From NCBI GenBank assembly GCA_038924245.1, contig JBCKVB010000021.1, forward strand, positions 1-25,714: 25,714 bases of DNA, written 5' to 3'. Below, one piece after another: positions 7,478 to 14,038 of the stretch. Source of the stretch: SURF-13 sp038924245 (GTDB taxonomy: Bacteria > Pseudomonadota > Gammaproteobacteria > SURF-13). Numbering within the stretch: the stretch's first letter is position 1; each line of letters begins with the position of its first letter. The notes under the pieces are model-generated. The model saw only the letters and a list, made by a program, of their open reading frames with translations, was not told the origin of the DNA and did not search any database. The position numbers and the translations under genes are program-made.

Positions 7478-8160
7478 GTTAGATGAAGGGGCGGCCTGTG
7501 GCTGACATTGCAGAGAAAATATTACTGTTCCACGATCAATTACAAACAGATGTCAATCATCGGTATAAGTCTTGGGAGCATTGCTATTCATATTTTTCTG
7601 GTACTGCAATCGACGAAGATCATGCATGTCTTCATCTGTCGTTCTATCTCGCTAGCTGGGGCATGTACCGTGGCTCTAGCTTTCTTCTTTGGAAAGACTA
7701 TTTTATTCACCGAGAGGTTGTCAGAAAAATTCTCACCATGGGACGGTTAAGAAACATAGATTTTTCTCAACAGCACGAACAAGTGGTTAGCGAAGTTATC
7801 AAGTTAGTGACTTGGATTAAAGAGTGGTATCAGGAAAACATTACCCGAGTTAATGGCAAAGAAACAAACGTCAATGTCACTGACACATTGGCCACTAAAA
7901 TACTTCTCGGCACCCTCGGGTGCATACCAGCTTATGATAGATATTTTATTGACGGCTTGCGTACTTTGAATATTGGTTACTCCTCATTGTCTGAACGCAA
8001 CTTTGGTGCTGTTGTCAGGTTTTATCAACAAAACATGTTCGCATTCAACAATGCTCAGATGAGCATTCAGAAAAGCAGTGGAACCCACTATCCTGCAATG
8101 AAGCTTGTTGACATGTACTTCTGGCAAATAGGCTATGAAAACGACCAATAACCATCTAAC
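7478..8160 (+). mobile_element. Putative solitary integron gene cassette (5' core GTTAGAT to attC left box ATCTAAC)
   Basis: GTTAGAT at 7478-7484 fits the integron core consensus GTTRRRY. Three bases after the gene's stop codon, ATCTAAC at 8154-8160 fits the inverse core RYYYAAC and is the exact reverse complement of the 5' core, as expected for the two ends of one circular cassette. The following CCGGCGCTCAA looks like the beginning of a typical attC. The rest of the attC is missing: sequence switches to the GGGGTCA repeat. One gene fills almost all the space, with no promoter of its own, and is AT-rich against a GC-rich background. No integron integrase is in the window. Confidence 0.6.
7498..8151 (+). 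CDS. Hypothetical protein, cassette-borne and AT-rich
   Basis: I cannot assign a function. The product is about 217 residues from GTG at 7498, chosen because AAGGGG sits 6 nt upstream; an ATG at 7483 overlapping the integron core adds 5 residues. It is soluble in appearance, rich in aromatic residues, with striking segments HRYKSWEHCYSYF, LASWGMYRGSSFLL and NVTDTLATKILLGTLGC. There is no signal peptide or membrane span. I have an impression that similar proteins occur scattered in bacterial accessory regions, which is memory and not a search. Codon use is clearly more AT-rich than neighbours, indicating horizontal acquisition. It is flanked by the yajL operon and repeats. Confidence 0.75.
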   Translation: MADIAEKILLFHDQLQTDVNHRYKSWEHCYSYFSGTAIDEDHACLHLSFYLASWGMYRGSSFLLWKDYFIHREVVRKILTMGRLRNIDFSQQHEQVVSEVIKLVTWIKEWYQENITRVNGKETNVNVTDTLATKILLGTLGCIPAYDRYFIDGLRTLNIGYSSLSERNFGAVVRFYQQNMFAFNNAQMSIQKSSGTHYPAMKLVDMYFWQIGYENDQ

Positions 8161-8183
8161 CCGGCGCTCAAAAACAAAGGGGT

Positions 8184-8299
8184 CAAGTTCATTGTATGAC
8201 TACCCTGCCCTGCCTCGTCTCACCTGCTCTAATTGCTTCGCCAGGGGCATGCGGGGAAGGGTGGAATAACACGGTTCATATAGTCATACAATGAACTTG
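8184..8299. mobile_element. MITE-like element with 19-bp perfect inverted repeats
   Basis: The arms are CAAGTTCATTGTATGACTA at 8184-8202 and its exact reverse complement at 8281-8299, separated by 78 bp with no gene. The left arm is preceded by GGGGT and the right arm is followed by a run of G's and TCCT. This looks like a non-autonomous palindromic element or a remnant of one. It cuts off the cassette's attC. Confidence 0.65.
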
Positions 8300-8338
8300 G
8301 GGGGGGTCCTGAATTTTGTGTAAACGTAGCGAACAAGA

Positions 8339-8387
8339 GGGGTCAGGTCTTGCCTTTTGCCTTTCCCGTGCTATCGGGGTCAGGTCT
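8339..8387 (+). repeat. Direct repeats GGGGTCAGGTCT (two copies)
   Basis: The 12-mer GGGGTCAGGTCT occurs exactly at 8339-8350 and 8376-8387, 37 bp apart. Together with GGGGTCAAGTTC at 8179-8190 and the inverted GGGGTCAGACTC near 7360, it marks the accessory island. Such motifs are typical of RAYT-associated repeats; this assignment is from memory. Between 8388 and 8500 I see nothing else. Confidence 0.6.
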
Positions 8388-8500
8388 ATAATCATACATC
8401 TTTGAAAATTTCTATTTTTGGGTTTTCCTACAGGCTCGTTAGAGGGCGAAACAAATAACCGTGGGCCTCACCGGCGACTACAAACTTACGGGATCGGGCT

Positions 8501-8534
8501 GGTCGGAGCCGGACCCGCTACGCTTGATCCGACC
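8501..8534. repeat. REP-like hairpin between the island and ubiB
   Basis: Inverted arms GGTCGGA (8501-8507) and TCCGACC (8528-8534) flank a GC-rich 20-nt loop region; on the minus strand it continues from GTAGGTCGGAT. It resembles common intergenic REP hairpins of proteobacteria. It sits 17 bp after the ubiB stop and could protect or terminate the ubiEJB mRNA, although no T-tract is present. Confidence 0.5.
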
Positions 8535-8551
8535 TACCATTGCTCAATCTG

Positions 8552-10204
8552 TCAGCCACGCGGCCAGCGCGCGATCAGGATGAGTGCGCCCACTCCTCCC
8601 AACAGCCAGCTTAAGAAGGGTACGCTCCAGAAGGCATAGGGCTCGGACACGCTCGTACTGCTGATGACAGCGGCGCTCACGATGAACGCGGCGCCCGCGA
8701 CGGCGGCATAGCTGCGCTGATTGGCGCGTTTGATTTCAGCGCGCAGCTTTTCCAGTTCGGCGGATTTCCATTCTGCTTGCAGTTTGCCATCGCGCCCCTG
8801 TTGCAGAAATTCATGTATCAGCAGCGGCAACTGCGGGAGTTTTTCCGCCCACACCGGGGCATTCACGCGCAATGCCTTGAACAGCGCGCGCGCGCCGACC
8901 TGCTCGCTCATCCAGCGCTCCAGAAACGGCTTGGCGGTGGTCCACAAATTGAGATCGGGATACAGTTCTCTTCCCAGGCCTTCGATGGCGAGCAGCGTCT
9001 TTTGCAACAGCACCAGTTGCGGCTGCACCTCCATGTTGAAGCGGCGCGCGGTTTGGAATAAGCGCAGCAGCAGTTGGCCGAAGGAGATGTCTTTTAAAGG
9101 CCGCTCGAAGATCGGCTCGCACACGCTGCGGATGGCGGACTCGAACTCATCCACGCGCGTGCCGGGCGGCACCCATCCCGCCTCCACGTGCGCCTGCGCC
9201 ACGCGCTTGTAGTCGCGGTTGAAAAAGGCCATGAAGTTTTCTGCCAGATAACGCTGGTCGCGCTCACTCAAAGTGCCCATGATGCCGAAGTCCACCGCCA
9301 TGTAGCGGCCGTCCTTGGAGACGAAGATATTGCCGGGGTGCATGTCGGCGTGAAAGAAATTGTGCCGGAACACCTGGGTGAAAAAGATTTCCACGCCGCG
9401 CTCGGAGAGCTGTTTGAGGCTGACGCCTTGTGCGACGAGCGCATCAATATCACGGATGGGCGTGGCGAAGATGCGTTCCATCACCATCACGTTGCGCCGC
9501 GTGAGCGGCCAGATGATCTCCGGCACGTACAGCAGATCGGAGCCCGCGAAGTTGCGCCGCAATTGGCTGGCGTTGCCCGCCTCGCGCAGCAAATCCAGTT
9601 CATCGTGCAGGGTTTTGTCAAACTCCGCCACTACCTCGCGCGGACGCAAGCGTCTGGCTTCCGCCCAGTAACGCTCCGCGAGTCCGGCGATAAAATACAG
9701 TAGGTCCAGATCGCGCTGGATGTCTTTTTCCACGTCCGGGCGCAGCACCTTGATGATGATCTGCCTGCCGTCGGGCAGGCGCGCCGTGTGCACCTGGGCG
9801 ATGGAGGCGGCGGCGAGCGGCGCCGGGTCGAACTCCTGAAACACCTCTGCCACCGGTTTACCATACGCCTGTTCGATGATGCGCTGCGCCTGCTCGCCCG
9901 AAAAAGGCGTGACGCGATCCTGCAACAGGGTTAGTTCCGTGGCGATGTCTTCCGGCAGCAGGTCGGGGTGGGTGGAAAGCAGTTGGCCGAATTTGACGAA
10001 GATCGGCCCCAGCTCTTCCAGCGCCAGACGAATCCGTTTGCCGCGCGGCGCGCGTTCGCCGCGCAGCCAGTACCAGGGCAGGAAATACACCAGATAACGC
10101 AACGGGCGGAATAAATGCGTGGCCAGTATCAGCTCATCCAGCCCGTGCTTGACCAGCACGAAGTTGATGTGCAGCAGGCGCAATAGTTGGCGCGGCGCGG
10201 TCAT
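8552..10204 (-). CDS. ubiB: Ubiquinone biosynthesis regulatory protein kinase-like UbiB
   Basis: This is an ABC1/ADCK/UbiB atypical kinase family member, an inner-membrane ATPase needed for ubiquinone synthesis. The 550 residues match the usual length. Diagnostic motifs are KFGQ at 71-74, the Ala-rich loop AAASIAQVH at 131-139, a nucleotide-binding lysine near 152, ELD at 202-204, HADMHPGN at 285-292 and DFG at 305-307. The C-terminus carries two membrane helices (around AAVAGAAFIVSAAVI and FLSWLLGGVGALILIA). Its start overlaps the ubiJ stop by 4 bp, indicating translational coupling in ubiE-ubiJ-ubiB. Confidence 0.97.
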   Translation of the reverse strand: MTAPRQLLRLLHINFVLVKHGLDELILATHLFRPLRYLVYFLPWYWLRGERAPRGKRIRLALEELGPIFVKFGQLLSTHPDLLPEDIATELTLLQDRVTPFSGEQAQRIIEQAYGKPVAEVFQEFDPAPLAAASIAQVHTARLPDGRQIIIKVLRPDVEKDIQRDLDLLYFIAGLAERYWAEARRLRPREVVAEFDKTLHDELDLLREAGNASQLRRNFAGSDLLYVPEIIWPLTRRNVMVMERIFATPIRDIDALVAQGVSLKQLSERGVEIFFTQVFRHNFFHADMHPGNIFVSKDGRYMAVDFGIMGTLSERDQRYLAENFMAFFNRDYKRVAQAHVEAGWVPPGTRVDEFESAIRSVCEPIFERPLKDISFGQLLLRLFQTARRFNMEVQPQLVLLQKTLLAIEGLGRELYPDLNLWTTAKPFLERWMSEQVGARALFKALRVNAPVWAEKLPQLPLLIHEFLQQGRDGKLQAEWKSAELEKLRAEIKRANQRSYAAVAGAAFIVSAAVISSTSVSEPYAFWSVPFLSWLLGGVGALILIARWPRG

Positions 10205-10824
10205 GAATTATGCTCTTTTTGCGTAAGCGTATGCAGGCGCGCGATGCGCGCTTCCACGCGCGCCATATCATCGCGCAGGGTGTCTACGGCGCTCAGGAAT
10301 TCCGCTACTTCAGTCGCGGCGGGCAGGTTGCGCGCCTCTTCCTGTTGATACTCGGCGAAGTCCCGGCCCAGCGTGGCCAGCGTGCTTTTACCGAAGGCGT
10401 GCGCCGCGCGCGCGGCGCGGCCTATCTCGTGCGCGATCATGTCGCCGGTCAGTCTGGAGAGTTGTTCTTCCCAGTCTATGTCCAGGCCGTCGAATAGCTC
10501 CTTGAAACGCCGGCCCAGCTCTGCGTCGCCGGTGATATCCACCGCGCCGGCGCTGAACGCCTCATGCGCTTGACCGGGCAGCGCCATGCGTAACATGCCC
10601 CAAGGGGTGCCGCGAATAACGGCGTCGGGTGCAGAGGTTATGCTGTCCAGCACCTCGATTCCGGCGGCGCTTGGCCTTAAATAGTACAGCCAGTTGAGCC
10701 CGCTCACCTCAAACGCGATCACCTTGCCGGAGAGGGCGCTCACGCGCGCCAGCGTGTCGGGGTCGAGGCGCAGGGTGTGATTCAGCGCGCCTTCAAACAA
10801 ACGCGTGAGCGCTGGCGCGTTCAA
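10201..10824 (-). CDS. ubiJ: Ubiquinone biosynthesis accessory factor UbiJ (SCP2 domain)
   Basis: UbiJ is a lipid-binding scaffold of the soluble ubiquinone-synthesis complex. The 207-residue product has an N-terminal SCP2-like domain (about 10-115: FEVSGLNWLYYLRP...DITGDAELGRRFKELFDGLDIDWEEQLSRLTGD) and a C-terminal predicted helix (FLSAVDTLRDDMARVEARIARL). It overlaps both neighbours by 4 bp, as in the E. coli ubiE-ubiJ-ubiB arrangement, which is strong context evidence. Confidence 0.93.
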   Translation of the reverse strand: MNAPALTRLFEGALNHTLRLDPDTLARVSALSGKVIAFEVSGLNWLYYLRPSAAGIEVLDSITSAPDAVIRGTPWGMLRMALPGQAHEAFSAGAVDITGDAELGRRFKELFDGLDIDWEEQLSRLTGDMIAHEIGRAARAAHAFGKSTLATLGRDFAEYQQEEARNLPAATEVAEFLSAVDTLRDDMARVEARIARLHTLTQKEHNS

Positions 10825-11714
10825 AACTTATAACCCCGGTGCAGGGCCACGATGCCGCCGCTCAAGTTTAAATAATCGCAGCGCTCGAAGCCCGCCGCGC
10901 CCATCATGGTCTTCAGTGTGTCCTGATCGGGATGCATGCGTATGGATTCGGCGAGATAACGGTAGCTCGCCTCGTCCTGGGCGATCCATTTGCCGAGTTG
11001 CGGCAGTATGTTAAACGAGTACCAGTCATACAGGCTTTGCAATCCCGTTGCGCGTGGCTGGGAAAATTCCAGGATCAGCATCCGCCCGCCCGGCTTCAAT
11101 ACCCGGTACATGGCGGCCAGCGCGGCGTCCTTGTGCGTGACGTTGCGCAGGCCGAAGGCGATGGTGATACAGTCGAAGTAATCATCGGGGAACGGCAGGT
11201 GTTCGGCGTCGGCCTGCACGTACAGGATATTGCCCACCGCTCCCTCATTGGCAAGACGGTCGCGCCCAGCGCTCAGCATGGCGTGATTGATGTCGGCGAC
11301 TACCAGCTGTCCTTGCGACGTGCAAGGACGCACTAGTGTCGCGGGAGGCAGGACGCCGGGAGCGACCGACGTGCAGGAACGCACTAGTGTCGCGGGAGGC
11401 ACGACTCCAGGGATGGAGGAGGTAGAATCGCGTCGGGAACAGCGATCGAGGACGCCGGGAGCGACCGCGCCGATCCGCGCGGCAAGCCGGCTGGCCATGT
11501 CGCCCGTGCCTCCGGCGAGGTCCAGCACGCGGCTGTCGCCGCGCACGCCGCTCAGTTGCGCGGCGAAGTGTTTCCAGTAGCGATGGATGCCAAACGACAT
11601 GACATCGTTCATGAGATCGTAATTGGGTGCGACCGAGTCGAACACCGCGCCGACCTTGCGCGCCTTTTCAGCTTCGCTCACCGTCTGGAAACCAAAGTGG
11701 GTGTTTTTTTCCAT
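10821..11714 (-). CDS. ubiE: UbiE C-methyltransferase carrying an in-frame repeat insertion
   Basis: This SAM-dependent C-methyltransferase acts in ubiquinone and menaquinone synthesis. The product is 297 residues, about 46 more than E. coli UbiE (251). SAM motif I (DLAGGTGD, 65-72) and the second strand (VVADIN, from about 138) are intact, as are AFGLRNVTHKD and GGRMLILEFSQP. Between them, residues about 84-135 are not UbiE sequence. They are translated from two tandem copies of the dispersed repeat, read antisense (APGVLPPATLVRPCTS-type peptide, partly repeated). The frame is preserved, and the insertion falls in the loop after the first beta strand and helix of the fold, so a functional enzyme is plausible. 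It is followed by ubiJ with a 4-bp overlap. Confidence 0.94.
   Translation of the reverse strand: MEKNTHFGFQTVSEAEKARKVGAVFDSVAPNYDLMNDVMSFGIHRYWKHFAAQLSGVRGDSRVLDLAGGTGDMASRLAARIGAVAPGVLDRCSRRDSTSSIPGVVPPATLVRSCTSVAPGVLPPATLVRPCTSQGQLVVADINHAMLSAGRDRLANEGAVGNILYVQADAEHLPFPDDYFDCITIAFGLRNVTHKDAALAAMYRVLKPGGRMLILEFSQPRATGLQSLYDWYSFNILPQLGKWIAQDEASYRYLAESIRMHPDQDTLKTMMGAAGFERCDYLNLSGGIVALHRGYKF
11315..11366 (+). repeat. Double-hairpin dispersed repeat, copy 2 (inside ubiE)
   Basis: This complete copy has left arms GCGAC (11315-11319) and GTCGC (11338-11342), inner stem GTGC/GCAC and loop AAGGAC. The right hairpin closes with GCGAC at 11362-11366; inner arms GGC/GCC surround loop AGGAC, with GGGA on both sides. 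It lies on the strand opposite to ubiE and adds codons to that gene without a stop. Confidence 0.9.
11368..11465 (+). repeat. Double-hairpin dispersed repeat, copy 3 with 48-bp internal insertion (inside ubiE)
   Basis: This copy starts one base after copy 2. The left hairpin has inner stem GTGC/GCAC and loop AGGAAC. The right half is split after GGGAGGC by 48 extra bases (11401-11448) and then resumes to GCGAC at 11461-11465. The 48 bp (16 codons) contain another small hairpin with the same design: CTCC, loop AGGGAT, GGAG at 11405-11418. All insertions keep the ubiE frame. Confidence 0.85.
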
Positions 11715-11720
11715 AGTGTC

Positions 11721-12089
11721 TTACGGCGCGGTGCGCTGTATCCCCGCCTTTTTCAAGCGCTCCAGATAGTCGCGCCATTTTTCTTCATGGTGCGCGCCGA
11801 GTTCATGGAGCAACTGCCAGGAATAAAGCCCGCTGTCATGGCCGTCATCGAAACACAGGTGCACGGCGTAACTTCCCACCGGGTCAATGGCGCTGATGTT
11901 GACGTTTTCCTTGCCCGTCTGCAACACCTCTTGCCCCGGCCCGTGGCCGCGTACCTCGGCCGAGGGCGAGTACACGCGCAGATATTCACACGGCAATTGA
12001 AAGCGCGCGCCGTCATCGAAGGCGACTTCGAGGATGCGGGATTGCTGGTGCAATACGATATCTGTGGGGCGCGGGCTGTTCTGGGTCAT
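11721..12089 (-). CDS. DUF971 / GBBH-like N-terminal domain protein
   Basis: This 122-residue protein is of the DUF971 family, related to the N-terminal domain of gamma-butyrobetaine hydroxylases. Recognisable segments are RILEVAFDDGARFQLPCEYLRVYSPSAEV and YAVHLCFDDGHDSGLYSWQLLHELG. The His and Cys residues (PCEYLR, FDDGHDSGLYSW) suggest metal or cofactor contacts, but the role in bacteria is unknown to me. It lies 3 bp after hslU and 6 bp before ubiE on the same strand, a frequent gammaproteobacterial arrangement. Confidence 0.88.
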   Translation of the reverse strand: MTQNSPRPTDIVLHQQSRILEVAFDDGARFQLPCEYLRVYSPSAEVRGHGPGQEVLQTGKENVNISAIDPVGSYAVHLCFDDGHDSGLYSWQLLHELGAHHEEKWRDYLERLKKAGIQRTAP

Positions 12090-12092
12090 GGG

Positions 12093-13409
12093 TTACAGGA
12101 TATAGCGCGTCAAATCCTCATCCTTGATGAGATCGCCGAGTTGCTGATCCACATAGGCCGCGTTGATTTCCACCGTCTTGCCCGCCTGAGCGGAGGCGTC
12201 AAAGGAAATGGTCTCCAGCAGGCGCTCCAGCACGGTGTGCAAGCGGCGCGCGCCGATGTTCTCGGTGCGTTCATTGATGTGGCAAGCCATCTCGGCGATG
12301 CGCGCGATGCCGTCTTTGGTAAAACACAGATCAACGCCCTCGGTGGCGAGCAGCGCGCTGTATTGCCTGGTGAGCGAGGCGTCCGGCTCGGTGAGGATGC
12401 GCACGAAATCCTCCACGCGCAAGGCATCCAGTTCCACCCGAATCGGCAGGCGGCCTTGCAGTTCCGGGATCAGATCGGAAGGCTTGGCGAGGTGAAACGC
12501 GCCGGAGGCGATGAACAGGATATGGTCGGTCTTGACGATGCCGAACTTGGTGGACACGGTGCAGCCTTCCACCAGCGGCAGCAGGTCGCGCTGCACGCCT
12601 TCGCGCGACACGTCCGCGCCCGCGTATTCGCCGCGCCGCGCGATTTTGTCTATTTCATCCAGGAACACGATGCCGTTTTGCTCCACGTTGTGCAGGGCGC
12701 GTGCGCGCAGCGCTTCTTCGTCTATCATCTTGGCGGCGGCCTCATCGGTGAGCAGCTTGAGGGCTTCTTTCACGGTCAGCTTGCGCGTGCGCATGCGGCC
12801 CGCGCCCAGATTCTGAAACATGCTTTGCAACTGGCTGGTCATCTCCTCCATGCCGGGCGGGCCCATGATCTCCACGCCCAGCGGCATGGCGTTCAGCTCC
12901 ACCTCGATCTCGCGCTCATCGAGCGCGCCCTCGCGCAGCTTTTTGCGGAACACCTGGCGCGTAGCGGGCTCTTCTTCAGAGGTGGGTGTGGCGCTACGCG
13001 CGGGGCGCAACAGGATGTCGAGAATACGCTCTTCGGCGCTGTCCTCGGCGCGCTCACGCACCTTGGCCATCTCTTCCTCGCGCGCCATCTTGATCGCGCC
13101 GTCCACCAGGTCGCGGATGATGGATTCCACATCGCGCCCGACGTAACCGACCTCGGTAAACTTGGTCGCTTCCACCTTCAGAAACGGCGCATTGGCGAGC
13201 CGCGCCAGGCGGCGCGCGATCTCCGTCTTGCCCACGCCGGTGGGGCCGATCATGAGTATGTTCTTGGGCGTGATCTCGCTGCGCAGCGGCTCGGCGATCT
13301 GCGCGCGCCGCCAGCGGTTGCGCATGGCAATCGCCACCGCGCGCTTGGCGGCGGATTGGCCGACGATGTGCTTGTCCAGTTCATGGACGATTTCATCTGG
13401 GGTCATCAT
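12093..13409 (-). CDS. hslU: ATP-dependent protease ATPase subunit HslU (ClpY)
   Basis: This AAA+ unfoldase feeds substrates to HslV. The product has 438 residues, typical length. Walker A is GPTGVGKT at 55-62, the pore loop GYVG at 88-91, Walker B GIVFLDEI at about 246-253. The I-domain (about 105-240) is present. The C-terminus ends LTRYIL, the tail that docks into HslV. The frame opens with two ATGs in a row; either could be used. It follows hslV by 30 bp in the same transcript. Confidence 0.97.
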   Translation of the reverse strand: MMTPDEIVHELDKHIVGQSAAKRAVAIAMRNRWRRAQIAEPLRSEITPKNILMIGPTGVGKTEIARRLARLANAPFLKVEATKFTEVGYVGRDVESIIRDLVDGAIKMAREEEMAKVRERAEDSAEERILDILLRPARSATPTSEEEPATRQVFRKKLREGALDEREIEVELNAMPLGVEIMGPPGMEEMTSQLQSMFQNLGAGRMRTRKLTVKEALKLLTDEAAAKMIDEEALRARALHNVEQNGIVFLDEIDKIARRGEYAGADVSREGVQRDLLPLVEGCTVSTKFGIVKTDHILFIASGAFHLAKPSDLIPELQGRLPIRVELDALRVEDFVRILTEPDASLTRQYSALLATEGVDLCFTKDGIARIAEMACHINERTENIGARRLHTVLERLLETISFDASAQAGKTVEINAAYVDQQLGDLIKDEDLTRYIL

Positions 13410-13439
13410 GACGATAAGATGGCGGCGAACAGCCGGTTT

Positions 13440-13973
13440 TTACAGTTCTTCAAAGGTGAGATTGCGGTTGGTGTAAATGCAAATATCCGCCGCGACGGCG
13501 AGCGCCTTTTCCACGATGGCGCGCGCATCGAGCTCGGTGTTTTCCAGCAGCGCGCACGCCGCCGCTTGCGCATACGGCCCGCCGGAGCCGATGGCCATGA
13601 TGCTTTGTTCCGGTTCAATCACATCGCCGTTGCCGGAGATGATGAGCGAGGTGGTTTTGTCGGCCACCGCGAGCAGCGCCTCGAGGCGGCGCAGGATGCG
13701 GTCGGTGCGCCAGTCCTTGGCCAACTCCACCGCGGCGCGGGTGAGGTTGCCCTGATGCTTTTCCAGCTTGCCCTCGAAGCGCTCGAACAGGGTGAAGGCG
13801 TCCGCCGTGCCGCCCGCGAAACCCGCGATCACCTGATCGTGATGCAGGCGGCGCACCTTGCGCGCGTTGGACTTCAGCACGGTATTGCCGAGCGACACCT
13901 GGCCGTCGCCGCCGATCACCACCTTACCGTTGCGGCGTACCGATAATATTGTGGTTCCGTGGTATTGTTCCAC
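13440..13973 (-). CDS. hslV: ATP-dependent protease proteolytic subunit HslV (ClpQ)
   Basis: HslV is the proteasome-like peptidase of the HslUV complex. The product has 177 residues. The N-terminus reads MEQYHGTTILSVRR: a 6-residue propeptide ends in Gly6 and Thr7 becomes the catalytic N-terminal nucleophile. GGDGQVSLGN, IAGFAGGTADAF and AIGSGGPYAQAAA are family signatures. The start is GTG at 13973. It is the first gene of the run hslV-hslU-DUF971-ubiE-ubiJ-ubiB. Confidence 0.96.
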   Translation of the reverse strand: MEQYHGTTILSVRRNGKVVIGGDGQVSLGNTVLKSNARKVRRLHHDQVIAGFAGGTADAFTLFERFEGKLEKHQGNLTRAAVELAKDWRTDRILRRLEALLAVADKTTSLIISGNGDVIEPEQSIMAIGSGGPYAQAAACALLENTELDARAIVEKALAVAADICIYTNRNLTFEEL

Positions 13974-13993
13974 TGACAGGTTTCCTGAAGAGA

Positions 13994-14031
13994 GGGATAC
14001 CCCTATATTATAAGGGCATATCCCGTGCCAA
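13994..14031 (-). promoter_or_regulatory. Putative hslV promoter region with dyad over the -10
   Basis: The 65-bp gap between lysA and hslV has, on the minus strand, TTGGCA (14031-14026) then an AT-rich TATAATAT stretch (14012-14005). The spacer is short (13-15 bp), so it is not an ideal sigma-70 site. An imperfect dyad, GGGATATGCCC and AGGGGTATCCC, brackets the AT-rich core. I see no convincing sigma-32 match despite the heat-shock nature of hslVU elsewhere. Confidence 0.35.
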
Positions 14032-14038
14032 GGGAGGC

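Noticed and set aside
8438..8444. GTTAGAG as the possible right end of the broken attC
   Set aside because: The last base does not fit GTTRRRY, and the intervening sequence is repeat DNA; no pairing with the left half was seen.
8418..8639. Plus-strand frame of 73 codons next to ubiB
   Set aside because: It runs through a REP-like hairpin and into ubiB antisense, and has no family features.
11308..11470. CRISPR-like reading of the tandem repeats in ubiE
   Set aside because: Only two copies, no regular spacers, no cas genes, and copies are dispersed within other genes.
11697..11714. Frameshift at the A-run at the start of ubiE
   Set aside because: The frame continues intact into recognisable UbiE sequence, so no disruption is indicated.
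11556..13946. 796-codon plus-strand open frame across hslU and hslV
   Set aside because: Antisense shadow of ubiE, DUF971, hslU and hslV, kept open by codon bias; no domain is visible.
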